Source of the DNA: Bacillota bacterium
Lineage (GTDB): Bacteria > Bacillota > Clostridia > Lachnospirales > Lachnospiraceae
Assembly: GCA_023424995.1 (NCBI GenBank)
Contig: JAFADH010000332.1
Coordinates: forward strand, 20,921 to 84,920
Direction: 5' to 3'
DNA: 64,000 nt
Numbering within the stretch: the first letter of the stretch is position 1; each line of letters opens with the position of its first letter. Below, piece after piece: positions 1 through 8,329 of the stretch. The translations under genes were made by a program, and so were the position numbers. The notes under the pieces were generated by a model. The model worked only from the letters and a program-made list of their open reading frames with translations, was not told where the DNA came from and did not search any database.

Positions 1-981
1 GCTGGATTCAATCTGAAGGAGCTTGATAACAGTATCAATGCAATCACAAATTATACCTGGTTCGGCAGCACGGAGTTTCCGGATCCGGCCCTGTTCCTGG
101 AGTGCCATATCAGTCCCAAGGTAGGGTACGGTGCTGTATTTGACGTAGAAAAGATGGATTTTGTATTTGGAGCGTACGGAGCACCTTTTGCCTGCAATTC
201 TTCTGCCGGCAGTATTGTCTATGCATTTGAAGACAGTGTATATAATTACTGGGGAGATATCCTTTATCAGAATAATGATAAAAGCGTCTTTATAGGAGAT
301 CTGGAATATGATGCCAAAGCAGGCAGTTCGATTGTGATCACCCTGCAAAGTATTCAGAGAGAGGAAAGTCATTCTGTTACCAGATTGAACTACCATCCGG
401 CGCCTTATTCTCCTGAAGATTATGGATTGGCCGGAAGAGAAGACGGAGAGCTTTTAGCTGAATTCAATGCTGACCTAACTCATGATGGGGCCGATGAGAG
501 TATTACGGTCTCCATGATTGAAGCTGGCGGAGAGCTGATAGTTTTAAAGGTATTAAATACAGCGGGAGAAATCCTGTGGATTGAGACCGCCCATACTGCC
601 CATGCCGGATGGAACACGATCTATCTGTGTGAATTAGACGGGAAAAAGTACCTGCTGGCTTTTAATCCTTATCAGAATACAGGCACGGCATCCTTTACTT
701 ATGTGCTGTTTCATCTGACCGGTCCGGGGACAATTGAGACAGCCGACAGCGGCTATTATGGATTTAGTTATGGAGCGGACGAGGGGACAGAAGGAGCTTT
801 TGATGAAGCGGTCTTCAGAACCTTTGCTGACCAGGTAAATATCTATCTGAAGAATAGCCGGCTTCTGATGAGTACGGAGGGAGGAGAACCGCTTTTCAGC
901 ACCGGGGATAATCATCTGCCTGCACCGAAAGAATATGAGACGGACAGGTGGATAGCATCCATCAGAAATAGTCTGTACTGA
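1..981 (+). CDS. C-terminal part of an unrecognised protein (5' end outside window)
   Basis: The reading frame is open from the first base of the window, so about 326 residues of the C-terminus are visible and the start is missing. The first internal ATG (154) has no ribosome binding site and is not the start. The C-terminal half contains a stretch beginning AEFNADLTHDGADE, then a beta-rich segment with HAGWNTIYLCELDGK, a style I associate with extracellular C-terminal domains of BlaR1/M56-like and other secreted clostridial proteins. No catalytic motif is visible. It ends 20 bases before a strong promoter for the next unit. Function unknown; an extracellular or lipoprotein location is inference only. 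Confidence 0.7.
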   Translation, partial: AGFNLKELDNSINAITNYTWFGSTEFPDPALFLECHISPKVGYGAVFDVEKMDFVFGAYGAPFACNSSAGSIVYAFEDSVYNYWGDILYQNNDKSVFIGDLEYDAKAGSSIVITLQSIQREESHSVTRLNYHPAPYSPEDYGLAGREDGELLAEFNADLTHDGADESITVSMIEAGGELIVLKVLNTAGEILWIETAHTAHAGWNTIYLCELDGKKYLLAFNPYQNTGTASFTYVLFHLTGPGTIETADSGYYGFSYGADEGTEGAFDEAVFRTFADQVNIYLKNSRLLMSTEGGEPLFSTGDNHLPAPKEYETDRWIASIRNSLY

Positions 982-1000
982 GGCTTCGTTAAAGTTTTCT

Positions 1001-1029
1001 TTGACAGCTGTTTTACAATATGCTACAAT
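1001..1029 (+). promoter_or_regulatory. Sigma-A promoter for the mutS2-like leader transcript
   Basis: TTGACA (1001-1006), a 17-base spacer and TACAAT (1024-1029). This is close to consensus and about 425 bases upstream of the likely mutS2-like start at 1455, leaving a long transcribed leader. Confidence 0.85.
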
Positions 1030-1072
1030 TCAACTGTAAAATTATAATGATGATAATGAAAGGATGGTTTTG

Positions 1073-1111
1073 ATGTCGGTATTAACTGTAAGCGAGGTTC
1101 GTGCTAACTAG
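1073..1111 (+). CDS. 12-codon leader ORF (putative attenuation peptide)
   Basis: ATG at 1073 follows AAAGGATGG and encodes MSVLTVSEVRAN before TAG. It begins about 40 bases after the promoter and is followed by a short palindrome at its stop codon (GTGCTA/TAGCAC) and then two terminator hairpins. This order (promoter, short translated ORF, terminator, gene) is that of ribosome-mediated attenuation. The first six residues resemble the N-terminus common in ABC-F ATPases, so it could also be a remnant; that is inference. Confidence 0.5.
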   Translation: MSVLTVSEVRAN

Positions 1112-1253
1112 CACATAACTTAACATGTGTAGGGTACATTGTGTTACCTTTTTCTTTTTGTACCTTACTTTACGCCTCTACAGTCAATACTCGCAAAACT
1201 GTCTTGCTATAGATGAATTCCGCTGCCGTCAGGCAGGTCATTTATCCGAATCC

Positions 1254-1287
1254 AAGGCATAATAGGTGTATCCTGTTATGCCTTTTT
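1254..1287 (+). terminator. Intrinsic terminator/attenuator 1 in the mutS2-like leader
   Basis: Inverted arms AAGGCATAA and TTATGCCTT are separated by a short GG/CC-closed loop and followed by TTTTT. It lies between the promoter at 1001 and the coding region, so transcription must read through it. Confidence 0.75.
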
Positions 1288-1334
1288 GATTCGTCATAAA
1301 TGCTTGTGAAAGAAGCTTCTATATGCTGACATCA

Positions 1335-1387
1335 GCCCACAGGGAGTATTCCAAGGTTATGTATTGGCGGACTTTCTGTGGGCTTTT
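1335..1387 (+). terminator. Second terminator-like hairpin in the mutS2-like leader
   Basis: GCCCACAG (1335-1342) pairs exactly with CTGTGGGC (1376-1383), followed by TTTT. The loop is 33 bases, so it may be a terminator or part of a switching structure. It lies inside the region that a longer, unlikely in-frame start at 1323 would translate, which favours the start at 1455. Confidence 0.55.
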
Positions 1388-1454
1388 AAATTATCAGGGA
1401 CGATCCGCGGAGCACCTTATGCGGATCCGAATGAAAAAAACAGGAGTGAAAGAA

Positions 1455-3476
1455 ATGATAGATAAATCAATGACAGCATTGGAATTTAATAAAATACTGG
1501 CAATGCTCGGCGAATATGCGGCATCGGATAATGCCAGGAGGAAACTGACACAACTCAAACCAATTTTAAATGAGCGTGAGGTAAATGCCAGGATCAATGA
1601 TACAACGGAAGGAAGAAAGATTCTGGACCATATCGGTTCACCGCCCCTGGCCGGTATGAAGGATATGGAGATGCTATTGGAGCTTAGCGAGAAGGGAGCC
1701 ATGCTGATTCCGGAGCAGCTGACTGAGGTGGGTCTGTTCATCACTGCCTGCAGGAGGATGAAAAGCTTTCTTAAGAGAGCGGAATTTCTCAATATAGGTC
1801 TTGCAGGCTATGGAGGTTCCATTGATGAACTGCTTCAGCTGTCAGACCGGATCGAAACCTCCATCCGTTATAATACGGTGGATGACAATGCTTCTAAGGA
1901 GCTGAAGAGCATCCGGCGTGAGATGGAGCAGCTTCGGGTACAAATGAAATCAAAACTGGAGAATCTGCTCCGCAGCAGGAAGGAATGGTTCAGCGAGGGC
2001 TTTGTATCTGCCAGAAACGGACATTTTGTGCTTCCGGTTAAGAAGGAGTATAAGAATCAGATCAGCGGTTCCGTATTGGATATTTCCTCTTCCGGATCAA
2101 CTTATTTTATGGAACCGAATGCGGTAGCCAAGCTGAAGGAGGAACTGTCCTTACTGGAGATTGGGGAAAGTAACGAGGAACGCAGAATCCTCTATGAACT
2201 GACGGCACTGGTGTGTGAGAACGCACCTGCGATCCGGCTGAATATGGAGGCAATGGAAACTCTGGATTTCATATTCGCCAAAGCAAAGCTTAGCCTCGAT
2301 ATGAAGGCGGTTCCGGCAGATATTAATACAAACCGCATAATAAGAATTGTGAACGGAAGGCATCCGCTGATAAAGAAGGAGGAATGTGTGCCTCTGAATT
2401 TCACCCTGGGAGAGGAAATTAACGGTATCGTAATTACCGGACCGAATACCGGCGGTAAAACAGTAGCATTAAAGACGGTCGGACTGATGCAGCTTATGGC
2501 GCAGAGCGGTCTGCACATTCCCTGTGAATATGCCCGGTTTGGCATGCGGAATGCCGTCCTGTGTGATATCGGAGACGGACAGAGCATCACGGAGAACTTA
2601 TCCACCTTCTCCTCCCACATCTCAAACATTATCAGCATCATAAGCTATATCAACGAGGACAGTCTGGTTCTGCTGGATGAACTGGGTTCCGGCACCGATC
2701 CGGCGGAGGGTATGGGCATCGCAGTTGCCATACTGGAGGAACTGGGGCGAAAAAAATGCCTCTTTGTCGCTACCACTCATTATCCGGAGATCAAGGAATA
2801 TGCCAATAAGACAGCGGGCCTGGTGAATGCTAAGATGGCATTTGACAAAGAAAGCCTTAAGCCCTTATACCGCCTTGAAATCGGGGAGGCAGGCGAAAGC
2901 TGCGCCCTCTATATTGCCAAACGGCTGGGCCTTCCCGGAAGGATGCTGGAGCGTGCTTATCAGGAGGCATATGGGAAGGAACCTTCTTCATATTCCCATA
3001 TGCCGTACCCTGCAAAGGAAGCTGAGCCGGAATTACCTGATGGTACGGAATATAAATCAAAGTATGGGGCCATTATTTCCGCAGGTGCAGATTCATCAGG
3101 CACAGACGCTTCCGGCATAGCTCCTGCGGTCATTCCGCGCATCGAGAAGGCTCCTGCAGAGAAGCAAAAGCCGGTCAGTACACGCAGCCGGCGCTTTCAG
3201 GTGGGAGATAGTGTCGTAGTATATCCCCAGAAGAAGATCGGCATCGTATTCCGTACAGCCAATGAAAAGGGAGAGGTAGGAGTGCAGATACAAAAGAAAA
3301 AGGAGTTCGTCAGCCATAAACGGTTACAGCTCAAGGTATCCGCTTCCGAGATGTATCCGGAGGATTATGATTTCTCCATTATATTTGACAGTGTGGCTAA
3401 CCGAAAAGCCAGACATAAGATGGAGAAGGGCTATCAGGAGGACCTGGTGATCACCTACGAGCCGGAGGAGCTATAA
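1455..3476 (+). CDS. mutS2: MutS2-family ATPase lacking the Smr domain
   Basis: 673 residues from ATG 1455, chosen because AGGAG lies 8 bases upstream and the next residues (MIDKSMTALEF) match MutS2 N-termini. Coiled-coil/lever region, then a MutS-type ATPase with Walker A GPNTGGKT (about residues 329-336) and Walker B LVLLDELGSGTDP (about 404). The C-terminus has a KOW-like segment (VGDSVVVYPQKKIGIV) and stops there, so the Smr endonuclease domain of full-length MutS2 (about 785 residues in Bacillus) is absent. MutS2 proteins act on collided ribosomes and on branched DNA; a short form would have to work without the nuclease. The attenuator-like leader suggests induction by translation stress. 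Family call secure, role inferred. Confidence 0.9.
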   Translation: MIDKSMTALEFNKILAMLGEYAASDNARRKLTQLKPILNEREVNARINDTTEGRKILDHIGSPPLAGMKDMEMLLELSEKGAMLIPEQLTEVGLFITACRRMKSFLKRAEFLNIGLAGYGGSIDELLQLSDRIETSIRYNTVDDNASKELKSIRREMEQLRVQMKSKLENLLRSRKEWFSEGFVSARNGHFVLPVKKEYKNQISGSVLDISSSGSTYFMEPNAVAKLKEELSLLEIGESNEERRILYELTALVCENAPAIRLNMEAMETLDFIFAKAKLSLDMKAVPADINTNRIIRIVNGRHPLIKKEECVPLNFTLGEEINGIVITGPNTGGKTVALKTVGLMQLMAQSGLHIPCEYARFGMRNAVLCDIGDGQSITENLSTFSSHISNIISIISYINEDSLVLLDELGSGTDPAEGMGIAVAILEELGRKKCLFVATTHYPEIKEYANKTAGLVNAKMAFDKESLKPLYRLEIGEAGESCALYIAKRLGLPGRMLERAYQEAYGKEPSSYSHMPYPAKEAEPELPDGTEYKSKYGAIISAGADSSGTDASGIAPAVIPRIEKAPAEKQKPVSTRSRRFQVGDSVVVYPQKKIGIVFRTANEKGEVGVQIQKKKEFVSHKRLQLKVSASEMYPEDYDFSIIFDSVANRKARHKMEKGYQEDLVITYEPEEL

Positions 3477-3489
3477 TCGGAGTGCTGGG

Positions 3490-4410
3490 CTATTCTGCCT
3501 GCCGGTTATTATATTTTGGAGTCGCCATGGTTGTAAAATAAGTGCCCGATATCATGATTAATAAAGCAATGATAAATGTAATACCAGGGAGCTGACGAAA
3601 CATAACCAGTGAAATTGATACTCCGATAAAGGGTGCGATTGCATAATATGCACTGGTCTTCGCAGCTCCCAGCTCCCGCTGGGCATATACGTAAAAATAT
3701 ATGCTGAGACCGTAGGATACAAACCCCAGCAGCAGTGCGGCAAATATGTACGGCATATGGAAGGAAGCTTCTCTTCGGAGCAAAGACAGGAAAAGAGTTC
3801 CCGTACCGGAACCAAAACCCTTAATAATAACGACCTTAAGGGTATCCTTCCGGGACAGCATCCTGGTGCAATTGTTCTCAAAGCCCCAGCAGATACAGGC
3901 TGATAAGGTAAAAAGCGAGCCGAAGGAAAAGGATAAGCTGCGGATATTCTCAACAGACAATATCATACTGGCCAGTGTAATCAAGCCGATTCCAAGCCAT
4001 AGCCGCCGGTTGATTGCTTCTTTAAAGATAAAATATGCAATTAGCGAGGTGGTAACAATTTCAAAGTTATTCAGGAGGGATACATTAGCCGGAGTGGTAA
4101 GGGAAAGCCCGAGCATCAGAAAAACAGGCGCGGCAATATCCAATACGATCATACCGAGGATATAGGGCAGTTCTCTTTTTGTTAACTGCAATTCATCCCC
4201 TGCCCTGTTCGTTCTGTTCCGGAAGGCAGCAATAAAAGACATCCCCATGCCTGCACCCAGATATAAAAGGGACGCAATAAAAGTCGGGGAGAGCTTAACC
4301 AATAATATTTTGGAAACGGGCGAGCTGACGGCATATAAAGCCGCAGCAAGAATAGCCCATAATATAGAGATCTTTTGCTTCAATACTACATGACCGTCCT
4401 TTCCTGTCAT
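3490..4410 (-). CDS. EamA/DMT-superfamily permease
   Basis: About 306 residues, almost entirely hydrophobic with around ten predicted membrane segments in two repeated halves, as in EamA (DUF6) drug/metabolite transporters. Substrate cannot be read from the sequence. ATG 4410 has no normal ribosome binding site, only the G-run of the operator. A TTG at 4383 preceded by GGAAAGGACGG, giving a product that begins at KQKISILWAIL, is an equally good or better start. Transcribed from a promoter at 4443-4470 (minus strand) with a CsoR-like palindrome over the transcription start, so likely controlled by a CsoR/RcnR-type regulator encoded elsewhere. Confidence 0.88.
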   Translation of the reverse strand: MTGKDGHVVLKQKISILWAILAAALYAVSSPVSKILLVKLSPTFIASLLYLGAGMGMSFIAAFRNRTNRAGDELQLTKRELPYILGMIVLDIAAPVFLMLGLSLTTPANVSLLNNFEIVTTSLIAYFIFKEAINRRLWLGIGLITLASMILSVENIRSLSFSFGSLFTLSACICWGFENNCTRMLSRKDTLKVVIIKGFGSGTGTLFLSLLRREASFHMPYIFAALLLGFVSYGLSIYFYVYAQRELGAAKTSAYYAIAPFIGVSISLVMFRQLPGITFIIALLIMISGTYFTTMATPKYNNRQAE

Positions 4411-4417
4411 ATTAACT

Positions 4418-4438
4418 ATATCCCCCCAGGGGGGATAT
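4418..4438 (-). promoter_or_regulatory. CsoR/RcnR-like palindromic operator
   Basis: A perfect 21-base palindrome ATAT-C6-A-G6-ATAT. CsoR-family operators have the form of a C-run meeting a G-run flanked by AT, and this fits. It begins 5 bases after the minus-strand -10 box, so a bound repressor would cover the start site. No CsoR-family gene is visible in this window. Confidence 0.7.
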
Positions 4439-4442
4439 TTTG

Positions 4443-4470
4443 ATTATAGCATATCGGCAGCATAAGTCAA
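4443..4470 (-). promoter_or_regulatory. Promoter of the EamA permease gene
   Basis: On the minus strand TTGACT (4470-4465), a 16-base spacer and TATAAT (4448-4443). It is directly followed by the palindrome at 4418-4438. Confidence 0.75.
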
Positions 4471-4512
4471 CTGGGTTCTATCATTTACCATCAATTGTAT
4501 GGAAACAAATGG

Positions 4513-4541
4513 TTGACATATCCGGGTTTTGCTTATATAAT
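4513..4541 (+). promoter_or_regulatory. Promoter of the amino acid ABC transporter operon
   Basis: TTGACA (4513-4518), 17-base spacer, TATAAT (4536-4541): consensus sigma-A promoter, about 245 bases upstream of the ATPase start. Confidence 0.85.
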
Positions 4542-4577
4542 CAATAAATATAAAAGTTTATGAATATATAAGCAAAT

Positions 4578-4607
4578 GCGCTTAGATTAGTTTCTAGGCG
4601 CTTTTTT
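4578..4607 (+). terminator. Promoter-proximal attenuator hairpin
   Basis: GCGCTTAGA (4578-4586) pairs with TCTAGGCGC (4593-4601, one G-U pair), followed by TTTTTT. It starts only about 30 bases after the predicted transcription start, so it would either yield a very short RNA or act as a regulated attenuator for the downstream operon. Confidence 0.7.
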
Positions 4608-4785
4608 ATCCCCATGCAGGCATAAGTATTATGAGCCTGGGTTCACGTTGTGTACATAAGTTAAATTATGAATGTGGATTTATATAGTGTGCATGAGATC
4701 GCAATGCAAGTGCGGATTCATATTGCATATGAGTATCCGAATTATAAACGCAGAACACATTGGGATAATGGAAATGGAGGCCTTT

Positions 4786-5508
4786 ATGATCCGACTTGAA
4801 AATGTTAATAAGTTCTTTGGTACCCTGCATGTCTTAAGGGACATCAACCTGCAGGTAAATGAGGGGGAGAAGCTGGTTATCATAGGCCCCAGCGGCAGCG
4901 GCAAAAGCACTTTAATAAGATGCATTAACTATCTGGAGGAACCCACCTCGGGAAATATCTACATAGATAACCAGCAGCTGAACCGCAAGAACCGGATACA
5001 GATGGTGAAAAGCACCTCGGCCATGGTATTCCAGCAATTCAATCTGTATCCCCATATGACGGTTCTGAAGAATCTTACACTGGCTCCCATTAAGCTGCAG
5101 AGAATAGCGCCTGCAAAGGCAAAGGAGATCGCCATGGAATACCTGACCCGGGTCGGACTTGCCGACAAGGCGGATGCTTATCCGCAGAATCTCTCCGGCG
5201 GACAGCAGCAGAGGGTCGCCATCGCAAGAGCCTTGACCACAAGACAGAAGATCATACTGTTCGATGAGCCCACCAGTGCCCTGGATCCTGAGATGGTACA
5301 GGAGGTATTGGATGTTATGATCGGATTATCCAGGGAGAATATCACCATGGTCTGTGTCACCCACGAGATGGGCTTTGCCAGGCAGGTTGCGGACAGGGTA
5401 ATATTTATGGACGACGGAAGAATCATAGAGACCGGTACGCCGGAGCATTTCTTCGAGAATCCGGAGAATGAGCGGACGAAAGCATTCTTAAGCAAGATAT
5501 TAAGATAG
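4786..5508 (+). CDS. Polar amino acid ABC transporter, ATP-binding protein (GlnQ-like)
   Basis: 240 residues from ATG 4786 (GGAGG 5 bases upstream); longer in-frame starts lack ribosome binding sites. Walker A GPSGSGKS, signature [15 protein letters not shown], Walker [14 protein letters not shown] and the H-loop VTHEMGFA are all present, as in GlnQ/HisP-type ATPases. It energises import by the two permeases at 6722 and 7429 with the lipoprotein at 5561. Substrate is probably a polar amino acid; glutamine, cystine or arginine cannot be distinguished here. Confidence 0.93.
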   Translation: MIRLENVNKFFGTLHVLRDINLQVNEGEKLVIIGPSGSGKSTLIRCINYLEEPTSGNIYIDNQQLNRKNRIQMVKSTSAMVFQQFNLYPHMTVLKNLTLAPIKLQRIAPAKAKEIAMEYLTRVGLADKADAYPQNLSGGQQQRVAIARALTTRQKIILFDEPTSALDPEMVQEVLDVMIGLSRENITMVCVTHEMGFARQVADRVIFMDDGRIIETGTPEHFFENPENERTKAFLSKILR

Positions 5509-5560
5509 GAGATGCTGTGGCGGAACCGCCACTTAATAATAATACAAGGAGGAATGTGGA

Positions 5561-6364
5561 ATGAAACATTTATTGAAAAAAGTATCTGCCCTGGTGTTGA
5601 TCACCTCTATGGTATTGACTCTGGCAGGCTGCAAGAGCTCCTCGGACGGAGTAGCGGCAGTAAAAAAAGCAGGCGTATTAAAGGTGGGAAGTAAGCAGGA
5701 CGTATTGAATTTTGGATATCTTAATCCGGAGACCGGTGAATATGAGGGTCTGGAGATTGAGATCGCATATGAGATAGCTGCGGAGATTTTTGATGTCTCC
5801 GTGGAAGAAGCCAAGGATAAGGTGGAATTCACCGGTGTAAATGCAACTACAAGAGGGCCGCTGCTTGATAACGGAGAGATTGACGTAGTGCTTGCAACCT
5901 TCACCGTTACCGAGGAGCGTAAGGAAAGCTGGAACTTCTCCTCCGCTTATTATACGGATGCGGTAGGCTTTCTGGTATTAAAGGATTCTGGCATTCAGGT
6001 TACGGAGGACCTTGAGGGCAAGGTGATCGGCGTATCCAATGCAGCCACAACGAAGGATGCGGTTACGGAATATCTGGGCGGCAAGGGTATCAATGTTACC
6101 TTCAAGGAATTTGATACCTATCCCAATATCAAGGTGGCATTATCCTCCGGCAATATCGACGTATTCTCCGTAGACCGCGGTATCCTGTCAAGCTATGCCG
6201 ACGAGACAACCTTCATGCTGGAGGACAGATTCAAGGAGCAGGATTACGGCGCCGCAACGAAGCTGGATAACACGGAATTAACCGAGCTGGTGGAAAAGGT
6301 CATCACAGAGATGATGGCTGACGGCAGAATGGATACTTACAAAGAGAAATATAATCTGAAATAA
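5561..6364 (+). CDS. Amino acid ABC transporter substrate-binding lipoprotein
   Basis: 267 residues. A lipoprotein signal peptide ends in LTLAGC, giving lipidated Cys near residue 24. The rest is a type 3 solute-binding fold (SBP_bac_3) with GVLKVGSKQDV near the start and EGLEIEIAYEIA in the first lobe. It lies 52 bases after the ATPase with AAGGAGG before the start. It delivers the amino acid to the permeases. The operon order ATPase, binding protein, permease, permease is normal for this family, but a repeat element separates it from the first permease. Confidence 0.92.
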   Translation: MKHLLKKVSALVLITSMVLTLAGCKSSSDGVAAVKKAGVLKVGSKQDVLNFGYLNPETGEYEGLEIEIAYEIAAEIFDVSVEEAKDKVEFTGVNATTRGPLLDNGEIDVVLATFTVTEERKESWNFSSAYYTDAVGFLVLKDSGIQVTEDLEGKVIGVSNAATTKDAVTEYLGGKGINVTFKEFDTYPNIKVALSSGNIDVFSVDRGILSSYADETTFMLEDRFKEQDYGAATKLDNTELTELVEKVITEMMADGRMDTYKEKYNLK

Positions 6365-6409
6365 TGAGGCCGGTTATACAGATGCTTACATATGTCTGAC
6401 TTATTATAT

Positions 6410-6643
6410 GAGATTCCTCGCAGGATTCAAAGCCTCCTGCGAAGAATCTCCTTCATTTCGCTCACAGGTAATTGGCAGATACCGGTACTCGGCAACTCCT
6501 TATTCTTTACTTTGTACTTGTCTGATTGTCCAACTGCAGCGTTGTCTTCAGCTGCTGCAGCCACCACTACGGCGCCCTCCTCCGCCTTGCATTTGAACAA
6601 TCATACTGCGCCCAAAGTAAAGAATAAGGAGTTACCGAGTACC
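6410..6643. repeat. Composite inverted-repeat element inside the ABC transporter operon
   Basis: Two palindromes in tandem. The first has 16-base arms at 6410-6425 and 6435-6450 (one mismatch). The second has 31-base arms at 6484-6514 and 6613-6643 with one mismatch, plus inner complementary stretches TGATTGT/ACAATCA, around a 98-base interior. There is no credible coding sequence (the open frames here lack ribosome binding sites and family resemblance). It fills the 357-base gap between binding protein and permease and looks like a MITE- or REP-type insertion, or a processing/partial termination structure that lowers permease expression. Confidence 0.7.
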
Positions 6644-6721
6644 AGGCTAAGTGTTGCTATGTTAAGAAATGGATATGCTTACGAGCAGGATATTAATATA
6701 AGATGAAAAGCGGTGGTGAAT

Positions 6722-7432
6722 ATGTCTAAATTATTTGATGGCAGGCGATGGATACGGTTATTGGGGGATTTCGATCAGTTTCTGGTGGGCATGAAGACCA
6801 CTTTTATCGTTGCGCTTCTTGGTCTTTTGCTTGCGCTGGTCCTCGGTATCATCTTCGGCTTGCTTAACTCCGCGAAGATCAAGCCGCTGCAATGGATCGC
6901 AAGGATCTATGTGGAATTCTTTCAGAATACACCCTTAGTAGTGCAGGTCTTCTTCTATTCCTTCGGACTTCCCATGATCGGAATCAGGATCCCGGAGCTT
7001 ATGGTGGGAGTGGCAGGTGTCGGCTTGTATCACGGAGCTTATATCGCCGAGGTGATCAGAAGCGGTATCGAAGCAATTCCCAAGGGACAGGTGGAGGCTG
7101 CCGAAGCACAGGGGTTCCGGTATCTTCAGATCATGAACTATGTCGTCCTGCCCCAGACCCTGAAGATCATCCTGCCCCCGCTTACCAATCAGGCTATGAA
7201 CCTGGTTAAGAATACCTCGGTGCTTGCCATGATCGCCGGTATGGACATTATGTACTTTGCCAAATCCTGGGCCGGTAATAACGGCTTCTTCTATCAGGGC
7301 TATCTTAGCGCGGGGTTATTATACTTTATCATATGCTTCCCTCTGGCCAGACTGACGGCTGTACTGGAGCAGAGAGCCAAACAGCTCCCGTCCTCAAAAA
7401 AGTCCGGTTATGACGCGGAGGTAGGGGTATGA
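6722..7432 (+). CDS. Amino acid ABC transporter permease 1
   Basis: 236 residues from ATG 6722, just after a GGTGGTG stretch. HisM/GlnP-type permease with five or so membrane segments and the family EAA loop seen as QVEAAEAQGFRYLQIMNYVV followed by PQTLKIILPP. It forms a heterodimeric channel with the next gene, whose start overlaps its stop (ATGA), showing translational coupling. Confidence 0.92.
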   Translation: MSKLFDGRRWIRLLGDFDQFLVGMKTTFIVALLGLLLALVLGIIFGLLNSAKIKPLQWIARIYVEFFQNTPLVVQVFFYSFGLPMIGIRIPELMVGVAGVGLYHGAYIAEVIRSGIEAIPKGQVEAAEAQGFRYLQIMNYVVLPQTLKIILPPLTNQAMNLVKNTSVLAMIAGMDIMYFAKSWAGNNGFFYQGYLSAGLLYFIICFPLARLTAVLEQRAKQLPSSKKSGYDAEVGV

Positions 7433-8079
7433 GTATAATATTCAGCAAGGCAAATATAATCTTTATGTTAAACGGTCTCGGCCTTACGGTATTCATATCG
7501 GTGGTCACCATATTATTAAGCCTTATTCTCGGCACGGTATTGGCAATTATCCGCAACTATGCCAAAGGACCCTGGCTTCCCCTAGCGAAAGCAGTAGGAG
7601 CTTATATTGAATTCTTCCGCTGCACACCGAATATACTGTGGATCTTTTTCTTCCGGTTTACCATTCCCGGGGATGTACTGGTGAAGGAGATATTTGCATT
7701 CACCCTGTTTACTTCTGCGGTTATGGCGGAAATTATCCGGGGCGGATTGAACGGAGTTCCCAAGGGGCAGTTTGAAAGCGCCCATGCCCAGGGCTTTCAT
7801 TTCTCCCATATGATGATCTACATTATCCTGCCTCAGACCTATAAGAAGATCATCCCTTCCACTCTGTCGCAGATGATTACGGTGATTAAGGATACGGCAT
7901 ATCTGAAGGCAGTCGATGTCGCAGAGCTGTCCAGAAATACCGATATTGTCATGGGCAGGGCGGTGACTGCGGCGGAGATCATGTCCCTGTTCGCCTTTCT
8001 GGCAGCAGTTTACTTTATCATATGCTTTGCATTATCCGTCTCCGTAAGAGCTTATCAGAAGAGAATAACCGTGACCTGA
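7429..8079 (+). CDS. Amino acid ABC transporter permease 2
   Basis: 216 residues, overlapping the previous stop by four bases. Same permease family: N-terminal membrane segments, EFFRCTPNILW, and EAA loop GQFESAHAQGFHFSHMMIYI then PQTYKKIIPS. It is the second membrane subunit of the importer. The operon ends at the terminator at 8139-8185. Confidence 0.92.
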   Translation: MSIIFSKANIIFMLNGLGLTVFISVVTILLSLILGTVLAIIRNYAKGPWLPLAKAVGAYIEFFRCTPNILWIFFFRFTIPGDVLVKEIFAFTLFTSAVMAEIIRGGLNGVPKGQFESAHAQGFHFSHMMIYIILPQTYKKIIPSTLSQMITVIKDTAYLKAVDVAELSRNTDIVMGRAVTAAEIMSLFAFLAAVYFIICFALSVSVRAYQKRITVT

Positions 8080-8138
8080 CAGGGCGGCATCCTGGCTTGC
8101 GGATGTAAATAAAACAATACCTCATATTTAATCCAATT

Positions 8139-8185
8139 ACCGTACACATAGAATGTATATTACATTTCTGGCTGTACGGTTTTTT
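8139..8185 (+). terminator. Terminator of the amino acid ABC transporter operon
   Basis: ACCGTACA (8139-8146) and TGTACGGT (8173-8180) followed by TTTTT. Confidence 0.85.
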
Positions 8186-8329
8186 GATGATGCCGGTATA
8201 GAAGTGCCGCACTTTACCTGAAGATATGATTATATACCAATAACTTGATCCTGGGAATTGACGCGGCGGCCTAAGTAATCTACAATGAATCCGTATTCTA
8301 TAATTTTGAACAGGAAGCGTGAAATTAAG

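Noticed and set aside
1323..1454. Longer N-terminus for the MutS2-like protein
   Set aside because: It would be encoded by the second leader hairpin, lacks a ribosome binding site and has no family similarity; ATG 1455 fits better.
6392..6706. 104-codon open frame between the amino acid binding protein and permease genes
   Set aside because: No ribosome binding site, low-complexity Ala/Thr content, and it runs across the inverted-repeat element, so it is not a credible gene.
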